Source: Eubacteriales bacterium
GTDB lineage: Bacteria > Bacillota > Clostridia > Lachnospirales > Lachnospiraceae
Length of the DNA: 64,000 bases
Reading direction: 5' to 3'
Assembly: GCA_030525875.1 (NCBI GenBank)
Contig: JAUNDV010000008.1
Span: 1-64,000, forward strand
The stretch's first letter is position 1; each line of letters begins with the position of its first letter. Positions 6,317-15,434 of this stretch are shown piece by piece. The translations under genes were made by a program, and so were the position numbers. Under the pieces are notes generated by a model. It ran no database searches. It was given only the letters and a program-made list of their open reading frames with translations, and was not told the DNA's origin.

Positions 6317-7210
6317 TTATCCCTGCTTTTTAGAAATAAATTCTCTTGGTGAACACCCTGCTTCCCTTTTAAACATCTTAGCAAAATAGCTAGGGCTGGA
6401 AAAGCCACAGTCAATGCATATCTGGGTAATTGAATATTTATTTTCAGTAAGCATACTGCATGATTTTAAAATTCTATATCTTATCAGATATTGTACGGGA
6501 GAGCAGCCTACAAGCTTCTTAAAGCTTCTTAGACACTCTCTTTCACAAATATTGGCGCAGCCTGCTATATCTGAAAGCTTAATCTGCTCATCAAAATGCT
6601 CATGAATAAAACTAAGCATGACCTTCATTCTCTCCATTTCACTATCATTAGAGTGAATCTCTGCTTCCCATAGTTCCCTACAATTTTCATATATTAAAAT
6701 GAATACCTTTGTCAGCTTTTCCCTTATTTGGAATTCATATCCTGATTCTGCATTTTTATATTCTTCTATAGCTTCCTTTATATATCTAAGTGCCTCTTCC
6801 TGCCATGCTACGTCTTTACTTAGCACTATTACGCCAAGACTGGAAGCTGCTGTGACTGGCTGTATATATTTTTTCCAGAAAATGCTCTCCTCAGATCCAT
6901 ATATCATTCTCCCGTTAAATACTATTGTATTATATAAGGATTCGGATTTACCTGATGAAAGGTTATGATGAAGCACCTGGGAATTTATAAAGACCGCATC
7001 ACCTTCCTCCAAAACTATTTTCTTGTCTGCGGCAAAGCAAAGTGTCTCACCCTTCTTCGCATACGTAATCTCATACTCGTCATGCCAATGCCAAGGTACA
7101 AAAATATTATTGTCATTTGGATAGAGGGCACAGGGAAATTCAAGACTTCCATGAACCTTTTCCTCCTGCTTATTTTCCGATATTTTATAAAAAGTGCTAT
7201 TCTTCTCCAT
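6317..7210 (-). CDS. AraC-family regulator with N-terminal cupin
   Basis: A 297-residue protein starting at ATG 7210 (MEKNSTFYK), 6 bases after GGGGTG; a further ATG at 7231 has no ribosome site. The N-terminal cupin sensor (residues ~30-110, HWHDEYEITYAKKGE) normally binds a small ligand such as a sugar. Two AraC-type HTH motifs fill residues ~195-295 (IKLSDIAGCANICERECLRSF, in part, and ITQICIDCGFSSPSYFAKMF, in part). It is divergent from a MATE transporter gene and probably regulates it. The ligand cannot be read from the sequence. Confidence 0.85.
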   Translation of the reverse strand: MEKNSTFYKISENKQEEKVHGSLEFPCALYPNDNNIFVPWHWHDEYEITYAKKGETLCFAADKKIVLEEGDAVFINSQVLHHNLSSGKSESLYNTIVFNGRMIYGSEESIFWKKYIQPVTAASSLGVIVLSKDVAWQEEALRYIKEAIEEYKNAESGYEFQIREKLTKVFILIYENCRELWEAEIHSNDSEMERMKVMLSFIHEHFDEQIKLSDIAGCANICERECLRSFKKLVGCSPVQYLIRYRILKSCSMLTENKYSITQICIDCGFSSPSYFAKMFKREAGCSPREFISKKQG

Positions 7211-7358
7211 TATTTCACCCCTTTTACACATATCTTGTCCATTTTATTATAATATATAGCCAAATTGTTATAGTTTCAAGCCTGTGTCTTAACTAACATA
7301 TGTCATTGAATTTTCCATTTGATAACTATGTTACTTTTGTTTTTATGAAGGAGGCTTT

Positions 7359-8696
7359 ATGACAAAAAACCTTACAGAGGGTTCTCCATTTAAGCTTATA
7401 CTAAGCTTTGCCATACCTATGTTTCTTGGAATGTTTTTCCAGCAGCTCTATAGTATGGTAGACACTATGATAGTAGGCAAATTTTTGGGAGTTGATCCTC
7501 TTGCTGGCGTTGGTTCAACCAGTTCACTAAATTTCATGGTACTTGGATTCTGCTCAGGCATATGCAACGGATTTGCAATACCTGTTTCGCAGACCTTTGG
7601 CGCTGGAAAATATTCTGAACTTAGAAAATACACAGCGAACAGTGCCATTTTATCAGTATGCGTATCTGTAATACTCACAATTGCCGTTACAATATTTTGT
7701 AAGCCTATATTAAAGCTTATGAATACACCTGATGAAATATTTGAATACGCATATATTTACATTTTTACGATATTTGCAGGTATTCCTTTTACATTTTTAT
7801 ACAATATCCTTGCCGGAATAATCCGTTCGCTAGGAGACAGCAGGACACCTGTAGTTTTTCTGCTTCTTTCTTCTGTGCTTAACGTTGTACTTGACCTTAT
7901 ATTTATACTTCCTCTTAATATGGGAGTTTTTGGAGCAGCCTTTGCAACTGTTGTTTCACAGGGAATATCTGGAATAATCTGCTTATTTTATATAAAAAAG
8001 AAATTTCAAATACTGCATATTTCTAAAAATGAGTGGAAATTCCGTCCATCTTATGCAAAAAAGCTCTGTCTTATAGGCATTCCTATGGGACTACAGTATT
8101 CGATAACAGCAATTGGTTCTCTCGTAATTCAGACTGCTGTAAATGGTCTCGGAGCAAGTGTTGTTGCTGGTGTAACAGCGGCGCAGAAGATAAATGCATT
8201 TGTAGCCTGTCCTCTTGACTCACTTGGTATGACTATGGCTCCTTACAGCGGACAAAATGCTGGTGCAGGTAAAACAGACAGAATAGCTAAGGGGCTTAAA
8301 TCAGCTGTAATCATAGGTTTCACGACCTCAGCTATTTGTTTCTTCATAGTTACTATGTTCGGAAAACAGCTTTCGCTTCTCTTCCTTGACAAGTCAAATG
8401 TTGAAGAACTGGCTTATGCTTACAAATTTTTAGTCGCCTCTACTTCAGGCTTTTGCCTTTTGACACTGGTAAATACAGTGCGCTTTACCATACAGGGAAT
8501 GGGCTTTACATTTTTTGCTATTATTGCAGGAGTCCTCGAAATGATAGCAAGAACCCTGGCCGGAGCCATACTTGTGCCTATTATTGGTTTTACCGGCATT
8601 TGTCTTTCCAATCCTCTTGCCTGGATATTTGCAGATATTTTCCTTGTGCCTGCATTTTTCTACTGTCTTAGAAAGCTAGAACGAAATAAAATCTAA
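7359..8696 (+). CDS. MATE family efflux transporter
   Basis: A 445-residue inner-membrane protein with about 12 hydrophobic segments in two homologous halves (LILSFAIPMFLGMFFQQLYS near residue 14 and LCLIGIPMGLQYSITAIGS near 236). This internal repeat and the QQLYSMVDTMIVG signature define the Na+- or H+-coupled MATE exporters of drugs and metabolites. It opens with GAAGGAGG before the ATG and is divergent from the AraC regulator, the likely controller. It ends at a shared bidirectional terminator. The substrate is unknown. A related but distinct MATE gene lies at 40693. Confidence 0.9.
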   Translation: MTKNLTEGSPFKLILSFAIPMFLGMFFQQLYSMVDTMIVGKFLGVDPLAGVGSTSSLNFMVLGFCSGICNGFAIPVSQTFGAGKYSELRKYTANSAILSVCVSVILTIAVTIFCKPILKLMNTPDEIFEYAYIYIFTIFAGIPFTFLYNILAGIIRSLGDSRTPVVFLLLSSVLNVVLDLIFILPLNMGVFGAAFATVVSQGISGIICLFYIKKKFQILHISKNEWKFRPSYAKKLCLIGIPMGLQYSITAIGSLVIQTAVNGLGASVVAGVTAAQKINAFVACPLDSLGMTMAPYSGQNAGAGKTDRIAKGLKSAVIIGFTTSAICFFIVTMFGKQLSLLFLDKSNVEELAYAYKFLVASTSGFCLLTLVNTVRFTIQGMGFTFFAIIAGVLEMIARTLAGAILVPIIGFTGICLSNPLAWIFADIFLVPAFFYCLRKLERNKI

Positions 8697-8745
8697 ATTT
8701 AAAATATAACAAGATAAATATGACAAGATAAACTACAACAAAAAA

Positions 8746-8801
8746 GCTGTTGCCAAAGTGATTTCAATAATTAAGCTAATCCGCTTTGCAACAGCCTTTT
8801 T
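8746..8801. terminator. Bidirectional terminator between convergent genes
   Basis: GCTGTTGCCAAAG and CTTTGCAACAGC pair with one bulged base. A-run on the left (AAAAA) and T-run on the right (CTTTTTT) let it serve both the MATE gene and the exporter genes from the other strand. Confidence 0.8.
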
Positions 8802-8818
8802 TATGCTATTTTTTAACT

Positions 8819-9295
8819 TTATTTACAAACTTGTTTTATAGCCCTCTTCTTATTTATTCTTTGCTTTTCTATCATATAGAATTTTACCAGGGTCGTAACA
8901 AGCACAATACCAAGATTTAATGCAGCAATTTCTATGGCAAGTGTAGTTCCATAATTCATAAAGCCTTCCATATTTCCCTGAAAAAGATTAAATACCGTTC
9001 TGTACAAATCACCTCCCGGAATCTCAGGAAAAAGCATAGGAACTATCATCATTGTAGTAGGTGCCTTCAACACCCTTGCAAGAACCTCACATGAAAATGT
9101 AATCAGAATAGCTGTATAAAAATATCCCTGAAAAATACTTCCCGTAGTCTTATAAACAAGCAGATAAAACGCCCATCCTATCATTCCTCCACAGGCATTG
9201 ATAAATATTCGTTTTCCATGAACATTAAAAAACATGGTAAAACAAAGCGAACCAAAAAAGGCCATTATTATCTGAAGAATATCTTTAATTTCCAT
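8819..9295 (-). CDS. Threonine/serine exporter family, small subunit (YjjB/DUF3815-like)
   Basis: A 158-residue membrane protein with about five hydrophobic segments (ILQIIMAFFGSLCFTMFF near the start; GGMIGWAFYLLVY; YFYTAILITFSCEVLARVL, in part) and the family phrase MIVPMLFPEIPGGDLYRTV (P-x-x-P-G near residue 95). It corresponds to the C-terminal half of ThrE, split off as a separate chain. It lies 18 bases after the DUF1212 partner and must work with it. Homologues export threonine/serine or, in E. coli YjjPB, have been linked to succinate export. The substrate here is unknown. Confidence 0.82.
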   Translation of the reverse strand: MEIKDILQIIMAFFGSLCFTMFFNVHGKRIFINACGGMIGWAFYLLVYKTTGSIFQGYFYTAILITFSCEVLARVLKAPTTMMIVPMLFPEIPGGDLYRTVFNLFQGNMEGFMNYGTTLAIEIAALNLGIVLVTTLVKFYMIEKQRINKKRAIKQVCK

Positions 9296-9313
9296 ATCGC
9301 TTCGTCCCCCTTA

Positions 9314-10114
9314 TTAAAAAATTGATACAACTGTAACGAAGCCCAAAGCTATAGCTGCAGCACATATAGTCGCTGACAAAAATCCCATCATACCACTTAT
9401 AAGATCATTATTAATCATATCTCTTACAGATGTCATAAGTCCTGATCCTGATATAAGAAGCATAATATTACCCATTACTATTTTGTCGTAGTTTTGTCCT
9501 ATTCCAAGCTCAACAAGCACATAAATGACGGTTCCGACCAAAAATGAAACTATAAAATTAGTAACAAAGTTCTGCATATGTGCCCTCTTGACGACTGTTA
9601 TTACAAAACACATAGCAAAACCTGACAAAAATGCGGCAAAAAAATCCATAAGATTTCCACCAAAAAACACGGTCATGCTTGAGGCTGTGAACATATATAT
9701 GAAATATTTTGTAAGCTGTGAATAACTCTTGGTGTTATGAATCTTCTCTATTTCTTTAGAAAATTCCTCTTCACTAAGAAGCTTACTGCATATTTTCCTG
9801 CTTAACGCATTACAGGCCCTGACCTTTTCCATATCTACCGAAATGTTCATAACTCTCTTTAGCTGTGAGCTTATTATTCCCTCAGCATCCTCTACAGTTA
9901 TCATTATACAGTTGGTAATCGTCATAACCTCTATCTGCCTAAAATTGTAAGCATTTCCAATTCTTGATAAGGTATCTTCTACCCTGCTTACTTCTGCTCC
10001 AGAGCTCAGCATAATAAAACCAAGTTCAAGAATATTCTTTGTAATTCCAGATGTATGACTGCTATTTGCTGAAAGCGCCATTATTTTATTCAGATCTGCA
10101 AGTTTTTGATCCAT
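9314..10114 (-). CDS. Threonine/serine exporter family, large subunit (YjjP/DUF1212-like)
   Basis: A 266-residue protein. Residues ~15-125 are the soluble DUF1212 region (LELGFIMLSSGAEVSRVEDTL, shown in part, typical of the family), followed by about five membrane helices (YFIYMFTASSMTVFFGG, FAAFLSGFAMCFVITVV, FIVSFLVGTVIYVLVELG and others). It forms a two-gene operon with the small subunit. The pair equals one ThrE exporter cut in two. Confidence 0.85.
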   Translation of the reverse strand: MDQKLADLNKIMALSANSSHTSGITKNILELGFIMLSSGAEVSRVEDTLSRIGNAYNFRQIEVMTITNCIMITVEDAEGIISSQLKRVMNISVDMEKVRACNALSRKICSKLLSEEEFSKEIEKIHNTKSYSQLTKYFIYMFTASSMTVFFGGNLMDFFAAFLSGFAMCFVITVVKRAHMQNFVTNFIVSFLVGTVIYVLVELGIGQNYDKIVMGNIMLLISGSGLMTSVRDMINNDLISGMMGFLSATICAAAIALGFVTVVSIF

Positions 10115-10240
10115 ATGTAAAATACATCCTTTATTTTTTATATAATCCGGAAAGTAATTTTATCACAAAATAATATTTATAAAAGTCTTGTTATTACATT
10201 ACTTAAAAAAAATACAAAAAACGCAAAACTAATGCAAAAA

Positions 10241-10270
10241 ACCGGCATATCCTACTTTGGATACACCGGT
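10241..10270 (-). terminator. Terminator of the eda-kdgK operon
   Basis: Minus strand: ACCGGTGTATCC, 6-base loop, GGATATGCCGGT, then TTTTTTG. One mismatch in a 12-bp stem. It lies 57 bases after the kdgK stop codon. Confidence 0.85.
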
Positions 10271-10326
10271 TTATTATCTTATTTATTTTCAGTTTAAAAT
10301 TTCAGATTTATCAAATAAGCTATAGC

Positions 10327-11358
10327 TTATCTCTGAACTCTTCCTGATCCATCTCCGCCTGCGAGGTTCTCAACGTCTGCTCTTGTTACAAGGTTGAAGT
10401 CTCCAGGAATTGTGTGCTTAAGAGCTGATGCTGCTACAGCATACTCAAGAGCTCCCTGCATATCCTTACCATCAAGAAGTCCGCAGATGCATCCTGCTGC
10501 AAATGAATCTCCACCACCAACTCTGTCAACGATAGGTGTTACAGAGTATGTCTTTGAATGATAGAACTCTCTTGTCTTTCCATCCATGATACATGCTGAC
10601 CAGCCATTGTTTGAAGCAGAGTATGACTGACGGAGTGAAGAAATAACATACTTAAATCCAAACTTGTCGCACATCTGGTTGAAGATATCCTCATAACCTG
10701 CAAGGTTAAGCTCTCCCTTTGTTACATCTGTCTCAGCAGCCTTGAATCCAAGAACCTTCTCAGCATCCTCTTCATTTCCGATACAAACATCAACATACTG
10801 CATGAAGTTTGTCATAACTCTCTGAGCCTTCTCTGATGACCAGAGCTTCTTTCTGAAGTTAAGGTCAACAGAAACTGTAACTCCAGCCTTCTTTGCAGCC
10901 TTAAGAGCAGCCTCTGTAAGCTCGATAGCAGCATCTGAAACTGCAGGAGTAATTCCTGTGAAATGGAACCAGTCCGCATCCTTGAAAATCTCATCGAAAT
11001 CAAACTCATCAGGAGTAGCTGTTGAAATTGAGCTGTGTGCACGATCATATACTACATTTGAAGCTCTCATTGCTGAACCAGTCTCAAGGAAGTAGATTCC
11101 AAGTCTCTCACCACTTCTTGCAATGTGCTTTGTACCAACATTATACTTTCTTAATGCTGCTACTGCGCAATCTCCAATAGGGTTTGCAGGTACAGCTGTA
11201 ACGAAATCAGCCTCATGTCCATAGTTAGCGAGAGAAACTGCAACGTTAGCCTCTCCTCCACCATAGTTTACATCAAACTCATCTGCCTGAATAAATTTCT
11301 CATTATTAGGTGTTGAAAGACGGAGCATAATCTCTCCCATTGTAACAACCTTAGCCAT
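10327..11358 (-). CDS. kdgK: 2-keto-3-deoxygluconate kinase (PfkB family)
   Basis: A 343-residue sugar kinase that phosphorylates KDG at C6 with ATP to give KDPG. PfkB signatures: GGGEANVAVSLANYG at residues ~33-47 and the catalytic DRVGGGDSFAAG at ~278-289 (base Asp ~284). The opening VVTMGEIMLRLSTP and the VYDRAHSSIS stretch match KDG kinases better than ribokinase or fructokinase. Its upstream neighbour is KDPG aldolase, so the two carry out the last steps of hexuronate/pectin breakdown. A 132-bp gap separates the genes, with a small hairpin (CAGACTT/AAGTCTG) but no clear terminator. Confidence 0.9.
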   Translation of the reverse strand: MAKVVTMGEIMLRLSTPNNEKFIQADEFDVNYGGGEANVAVSLANYGHEADFVTAVPANPIGDCAVAALRKYNVGTKHIARSGERLGIYFLETGSAMRASNVVYDRAHSSISTATPDEFDFDEIFKDADWFHFTGITPAVSDAAIELTEAALKAAKKAGVTVSVDLNFRKKLWSSEKAQRVMTNFMQYVDVCIGNEEDAEKVLGFKAAETDVTKGELNLAGYEDIFNQMCDKFGFKYVISSLRQSYSASNNGWSACIMDGKTREFYHSKTYSVTPIVDRVGGGDSFAAGCICGLLDGKDMQGALEYAVAASALKHTIPGDFNLVTRADVENLAGGDGSGRVQR

Positions 11359-11490
11359 CTTTATATCTCCTTAAAATCTTAATTTTTATTCTTACATTTT
11401 CAAAAAATCTGATCAATAACGATTCAGACTTCCAAAAGTCTGGGCGTATTTTTAATTAAATTTTTCTGTAAAATCCTTCTTAAGTACTAA

Positions 11491-12132
11491 TTAGCCTCTT
11501 ACTGAATGTACTATCTCAAGAGCTTCTCTGCAAAGCTGTGAAATCTTGTCAAACTCTCCAGCCTCGATCATGTTTGCCTTAACCATCCATGATCCACCAC
11601 ATGCAGCGATTGACTTACACTCAAGATAATCCTTTAAGTTGCCAGCACTGATTCCGCCTGTAGGCATGAACTTTAATCCTACATATGCTGCACACATAGC
11701 CTTAATTCTTGCAAGTCCGCCTGCCTGCTCTGCTGGGAAGAACTTAAGAACCTTGAGTCCTCTCTTAACTCCCTGTGCAACCTCTGATGGAGTGATTGTT
11801 CCAGGATATACAGGAACATTCTTCTCTATGCAGTAATCAACTATCTCTGGATCAAATCCTGGGCTTACAATAAACTTTGCGCCAGCATTAACTGCACGGT
11901 CAACCTGCTCCTTTGTAAGTACGGTTCCTGCTCCAACAAGCATCTCTGGATGATTCTCAGACATGATTCTGATTGACTCCTCTGCTGCAGCTGTTCTAAA
12001 TGTAACCTCTGCACAAGCAAGTCCTCCATCACAAAGTGCTTTTGCAAGTGGCTCTGCATCCTTTGCGTCGTTTAATACAACTACTGGAACAACGCCAAAT
12101 TTGCCTAACTTCTCGTTCATCTCTTCAAACAT
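11491..12132 (-). CDS. eda: KDPG/KHG aldolase
   Basis: A 214-residue class I aldolase that splits 2-keto-3-deoxy-6-phosphogluconate into pyruvate and glyceraldehyde-3-phosphate. The general acid Glu42 (AEVTFRT) and Schiff-base Lys130 (VLKFFPAE) are present, as are GAGTVL and PTGGIS, the phosphate-binding loops. The start is ATG 12132 (MFEEMNEKLG), preceded by AAGGAG; the longer frame has no such site. It is first in the operon with kdgK. Confidence 0.92.
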   Translation of the reverse strand: MFEEMNEKLGKFGVVPVVVLNDAKDAEPLAKALCDGGLACAEVTFRTAAAEESIRIMSENHPEMLVGAGTVLTKEQVDRAVNAGAKFIVSPGFDPEIVDYCIEKNVPVYPGTITPSEVAQGVKRGLKVLKFFPAEQAGGLARIKAMCAAYVGLKFMPTGGISAGNLKDYLECKSIAACGGSWMVKANMIEAGEFDKISQLCREALEIVHSVRG

Positions 12133-12242
12133 TTTTACTTTTCTCCTTTTCTTAAATCTTAAGAAATTGCCGGTCAGCCTGAACAGCGTAAAAATAAATC
12201 TTAAAAGCAAGAAAACCGCCGTTTATGCTTTACCTGCGTTTC

Positions 12243-12287
12243 GCTAAACGTTTTCATAATTTTATTATATTTTCAGTATATTTTCAA
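12243..12287 (-). promoter_or_regulatory. Promoter of eda-kdgK with an AAACGTTT operator-like site
   Basis: Minus strand: TTGAAA (12282-12287), 17 bp, TAAAAT (12259-12264). Directly downstream, over the expected start of transcription, is TGAAAACGTTTAGC (12243-12256), similar to LacI/CcpA-family operators (match to the cre consensus is incomplete). A regulator bound there would block initiation. Confidence 0.55.
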
Positions 12288-12372
12288 TACTTATGTTGTT
12301 TTTTTAATGTTCTATATTTAAATCATTTTCTTATATGCTCAGGCTCCACTTTGAGGCATATGCTATATTTGA

Positions 12373-14505
12373 TTAATTTTTTATAATTTCTATAAATTCT
12401 TTTTCTGTTATAATAGAAATATTCAATTCTTTTGCCTTTTTATTCTTTGATGACTGACTTAAACTATCATTATTGATTAAATATGTGGTTTTATTAGAAA
12501 CTGAACCAGTAACTTTTCCACCTAAATTTTCAATAATTTCTTTAACCTCTCTTCGATTTGCAAAAATATTGACATCACCTGTTATTACAAAAACCATTCC
12601 ATCCAGTTTAGTCTTTGGCAGTGAAAGTGCTTCTCCTCCAATTTCTATATTTACAGTTTCGCCTTCTTCTACATTGTCTGTTTTAATGTTAAGGAACTCA
12701 ACTAGATGTTCTGCTTCTTCACATTTTTTTGAATCTTCGAAATATAAAACATAGGCTCTAGCTAAAACCTCTCCTATTCCATCTATCATATTCAAATCAT
12801 CAAAATTCAGTTTCTTCATTTTTTCAAATGAATTATCAGCTGTCTTTGCTATTATTTTGGCATTTGATAAGCCTATTCCCGGTATCCCAAGACCATAAAG
12901 TAGTCTATAGCCTTCTGTTTCCCTTGCTTTTTCAATTGCATTTATAAGATTCAAATAAGATTTTTCACCAAAGCCCTCCATAGCTACAATTTCATCATGA
13001 TATCTGTCTAGCTTAAATAAATCAGCGTACTCATGAATAAAACCTGCACTTATCAGCTTTTCCAGCTTCATTTCAGAAAGTCCGTCAATATTTAATGCAT
13101 CTCTGCTACATAAAAGCTCAAATGCTTTTATTTTTTTTGCCGAGCAATCTGGATTAGTACAGTATAAGTAGGCTGCATCATTGTCTTTTCTTATCTCAGT
13201 TTTGCCCATGCATACAGGACATTTATCTGGAATATCAAGATTATTGGATTCCATAAGGTTTTCAGCTATCTGAGGTATAATCATATTCGCCTTGTATACA
13301 GTGATTTTATCTCCAATTCCAAGCTTGAGTTCACTTACTATACTCAAATTATGTAAACTTGCTCTTGTAACTGTAGTTCCTTCAAGCTCTACTGGATCAA
13401 ATATCGCAACCGGATTAATAAGTCCGGTTCTGCTTGCAGACCATTCCACTTCTCTTAAGATCGTTTCAGCAGTTTCATCTGCCCATTTGAAAGCAATAGA
13501 ATGTCGTGGAAATTTTGCTGTCCTGCCAAGACTTCTTCCATATTCCAGATCATTGTATGTAAGCACCAAACCATCTGAAGGATATTCATTATATGCTATT
13601 TTCTCTTTAAAGTACTCAATATCGCTGAATATTTTTTTTGAATCAGTAAGAACATGCTCTACTACCTCAAAGCCTTGTCTCCTGAGCCATTTCATTTGCT
13701 CTGTAAAAAACGCCTCCGGAGTAGCTGTGCTTATATACCTGCCTGCATCCGTACCTATATACCTGTTTATATCGGTACTTATATCCTTGCTCCTATCAGC
13801 ACCTATATCCATGTCCATATCATCTGTAGCCTTGTCAGCATTTTCAGAAGGCTCTATATCGACAAGCTGAAATGCTATAAGTCTTACGTGCCTTTCCTTT
13901 GTTATCTGTGGATTGAGCTGTCTTACCGATCCCGAACAAAGGTTTCTTGGATTTTTATATTTAGCATCAGCATCTGGAATTTCTTCATTAATTTTCTCAA
14001 ATGCCTTATATCCAATAACAGCCTCTCCCCTTATAACAAGCTTTCCTTTAAATGGAATCTTGTGTGGAAGATTTTCGAACTGCATTGCATTTTGTGTGAT
14101 AAGCTCTCCAACCTCACCATTGCCTCTGGTAACAGCTCTGGTAAGCTCTCCATTTTCATAAGTAAGTACAATTGTCAGGCCATCAAGTTTCCAGCTTAAT
14201 ACGCCTTCCTTGTCCTTTAGCCATCTGCTGAGCACCTCTGGTTCCTTGGTCTTATCAAGTGAAAGCATAGGTGATTCATGTCTTATCTCTGGAAGCTCTG
14301 AAAGAACTTCATAACCAACCTTGTGTGTAGGTGAACCTGCAAGTACTATACCTGTTTCTTCTTCAAGTTCAAGAAGCTCATCGTACAACTTGTCATATGT
14401 CATATTTGACATAAGCTCCTTACTTCCTTGATAATATGCCCTTGCCGCTTCGTTGAGCCTTAATGTAAGCTCCTTTATTCTGTCTAGCTTTTCTGTCATA
14501 TCCAT
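12373..14505 (-). CDS. ligA: NAD+-dependent DNA ligase with a repeat insert
   Basis: A 710-residue ligase that seals nicks with NAD+. Order: Ia domain (~10-60), adenylation domain with active Lys106 (WKLDG), Glu161 (VIRGE), motif V (AFKWADE), OB fold, Cys4 zinc finger (C429, C432, C449, C454), HhH repeats (~470-600) and BRCT (~634-710). Two usual residues differ: TRGNG instead of TRGDG (~126-130) and SDGLVLTYND where the motif IV lysine would be Thr. An insert at ~219-262 consists of an 8-residue repeat absent from ordinary LigA. It lies 23 bases after the PHP gene. It may be the main ligase or a second, divergent copy; the window cannot tell. Confidence 0.9.
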   Translation of the reverse strand: MDMTEKLDRIKELTLRLNEAARAYYQGSKELMSNMTYDKLYDELLELEEETGIVLAGSPTHKVGYEVLSELPEIRHESPMLSLDKTKEPEVLSRWLKDKEGVLSWKLDGLTIVLTYENGELTRAVTRGNGEVGELITQNAMQFENLPHKIPFKGKLVIRGEAVIGYKAFEKINEEIPDADAKYKNPRNLCSGSVRQLNPQITKERHVRLIAFQLVDIEPSENADKATDDMDMDIGADRSKDISTDINRYIGTDAGRYISTATPEAFFTEQMKWLRRQGFEVVEHVLTDSKKIFSDIEYFKEKIAYNEYPSDGLVLTYNDLEYGRSLGRTAKFPRHSIAFKWADETAETILREVEWSASRTGLINPVAIFDPVELEGTTVTRASLHNLSIVSELKLGIGDKITVYKANMIIPQIAENLMESNNLDIPDKCPVCMGKTEIRKDNDAAYLYCTNPDCSAKKIKAFELLCSRDALNIDGLSEMKLEKLISAGFIHEYADLFKLDRYHDEIVAMEGFGEKSYLNLINAIEKARETEGYRLLYGLGIPGIGLSNAKIIAKTADNSFEKMKKLNFDDLNMIDGIGEVLARAYVLYFEDSKKCEEAEHLVEFLNIKTDNVEEGETVNIEIGGEALSLPKTKLDGMVFVITGDVNIFANRREVKEIIENLGGKVTGSVSNKTTYLINNDSLSQSSKNKKAKELNISIITEKEFIEIIKN
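13720..13849 (-). repeat. 24-bp in-frame repeat inside ligA
   Basis: The encoded units are IGADRSKD, ISTDINRY, IGTDAGRY and IST(A), preceded by DDMDMD. Period is 8 residues/24 bases, about 3.5 copies, in the adenylation domain between the motif III region and motif IV. On the plus strand the words CCTATATACCTG and TTATATCC recur. Confidence 0.75.
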
Positions 14506-14528
14506 ATACTTTATCCTGTCTGTTATAT

Positions 14529-15305
14529 TTATCCTGCTGTGTTATTTAAAAACTTATCAAATGTCTCCACATTCCTGTTTATAATTAGTTCCTCAGGAAA
14601 ATGTATTTCATTGAGCATTTTTCTTGCTGTATCTATACGTCCTATATCTGTTGAAATATGTGCATCAGAAGCTATAGAAATAAACACGCCCTTTTCTGCA
14701 CATTTTTCTGCAATACGTCTGCATGCGATAGCCTTATCCTGTCCGCTCTGTGTAAGAGTTGACTCATTAATCTCGATAGCTTTGCCAATTTTTTTAACTT
14801 CGTCAAGAACCATATCTTCATCAAAAATAAGTCCTGCCCTATTTATATGTCCTATAATCATAGATTTATTCTGAGAAATAGCAGCTATATACATTTCAGC
14901 AACTTGCACAGGGCTTGCCTCCCTCATTTCTTTGCTAACTCTATGTACACTTACAATATGATAATCTGTATATCCAAGCATATATTCATTCATACTGCTG
15001 CCATCACGCTGTAACTGATCGTACCCATACAAATCCCCATTTAGGTTTACAATATCTACCTCTGCGCCTCTATATACCTTTATGTCATGCCATATGCGTG
15101 GAATGATTTTCAAATTTATCAAAAACTGATAATCTCTTTTGTCATACTTGTCACCATGCCCCACCATAGAACTGTAATGATCTGTAACTCCAATGCCTGA
15201 AAGCCCAAGCATTGAAGCACTTATAACATTTTCTTCTAATGTACTGTATGCGTGTAATGAGCTTATTGTATGTGTATGAGTATCTATCAAGATTTTTTCC
15301 TCCAT
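14529..15305 (-). CDS. PHP-domain phosphatase/hydrolase (YcdX-like)
   Basis: A 258-residue protein with the four PHP metal-binding motifs: DTHTHT (residues 8-13), a GVTDHYS box (~38-44), GAEVDI (~82-87) with a later IGHINRAG (~153-160) and ASDAH (~215-219). PHP proteins hydrolyse phosphoesters using a trinuclear metal site; YcdX-type stand-alone enzymes are zinc-dependent phosphatases. It could also be a histidinol-phosphatase-like enzyme, but no his genes are nearby. It is probably co-transcribed with ligA. Confidence 0.8.
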   Translation of the reverse strand: MEEKILIDTHTHTISSLHAYSTLEENVISASMLGLSGIGVTDHYSSMVGHGDKYDKRDYQFLINLKIIPRIWHDIKVYRGAEVDIVNLNGDLYGYDQLQRDGSSMNEYMLGYTDYHIVSVHRVSKEMREASPVQVAEMYIAAISQNKSMIIGHINRAGLIFDEDMVLDEVKKIGKAIEINESTLTQSGQDKAIACRRIAEKCAEKGVFISIASDAHISTDIGRIDTARKMLNEIHFPEELIINRNVETFDKFLNNTAG

Positions 15306-15374
15306 GCCATCTATTTATTAATATTTTAGATGGAAAAAATATTTACGTCAATGAGATATACAAGGTGATTGTAA

Positions 15375-15434
15375 ATGACAAGATTTATACTTATATATGA
15401 CAAGATTTGTACTTATAAATGACAAGATTTGTGG
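15375..15434. repeat. 22-bp tandem repeat, 2.7 copies
   Basis: Units begin at 15375, 15397 and 15419: ATGACAAGATTTATACTTAT, ATGACAAGATTTGTACTTAT and ATGACAAGATTTGTGG (each shown in part). The third unit contains the left terminal repeat of the palindromic element that follows. Confidence 0.85.
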
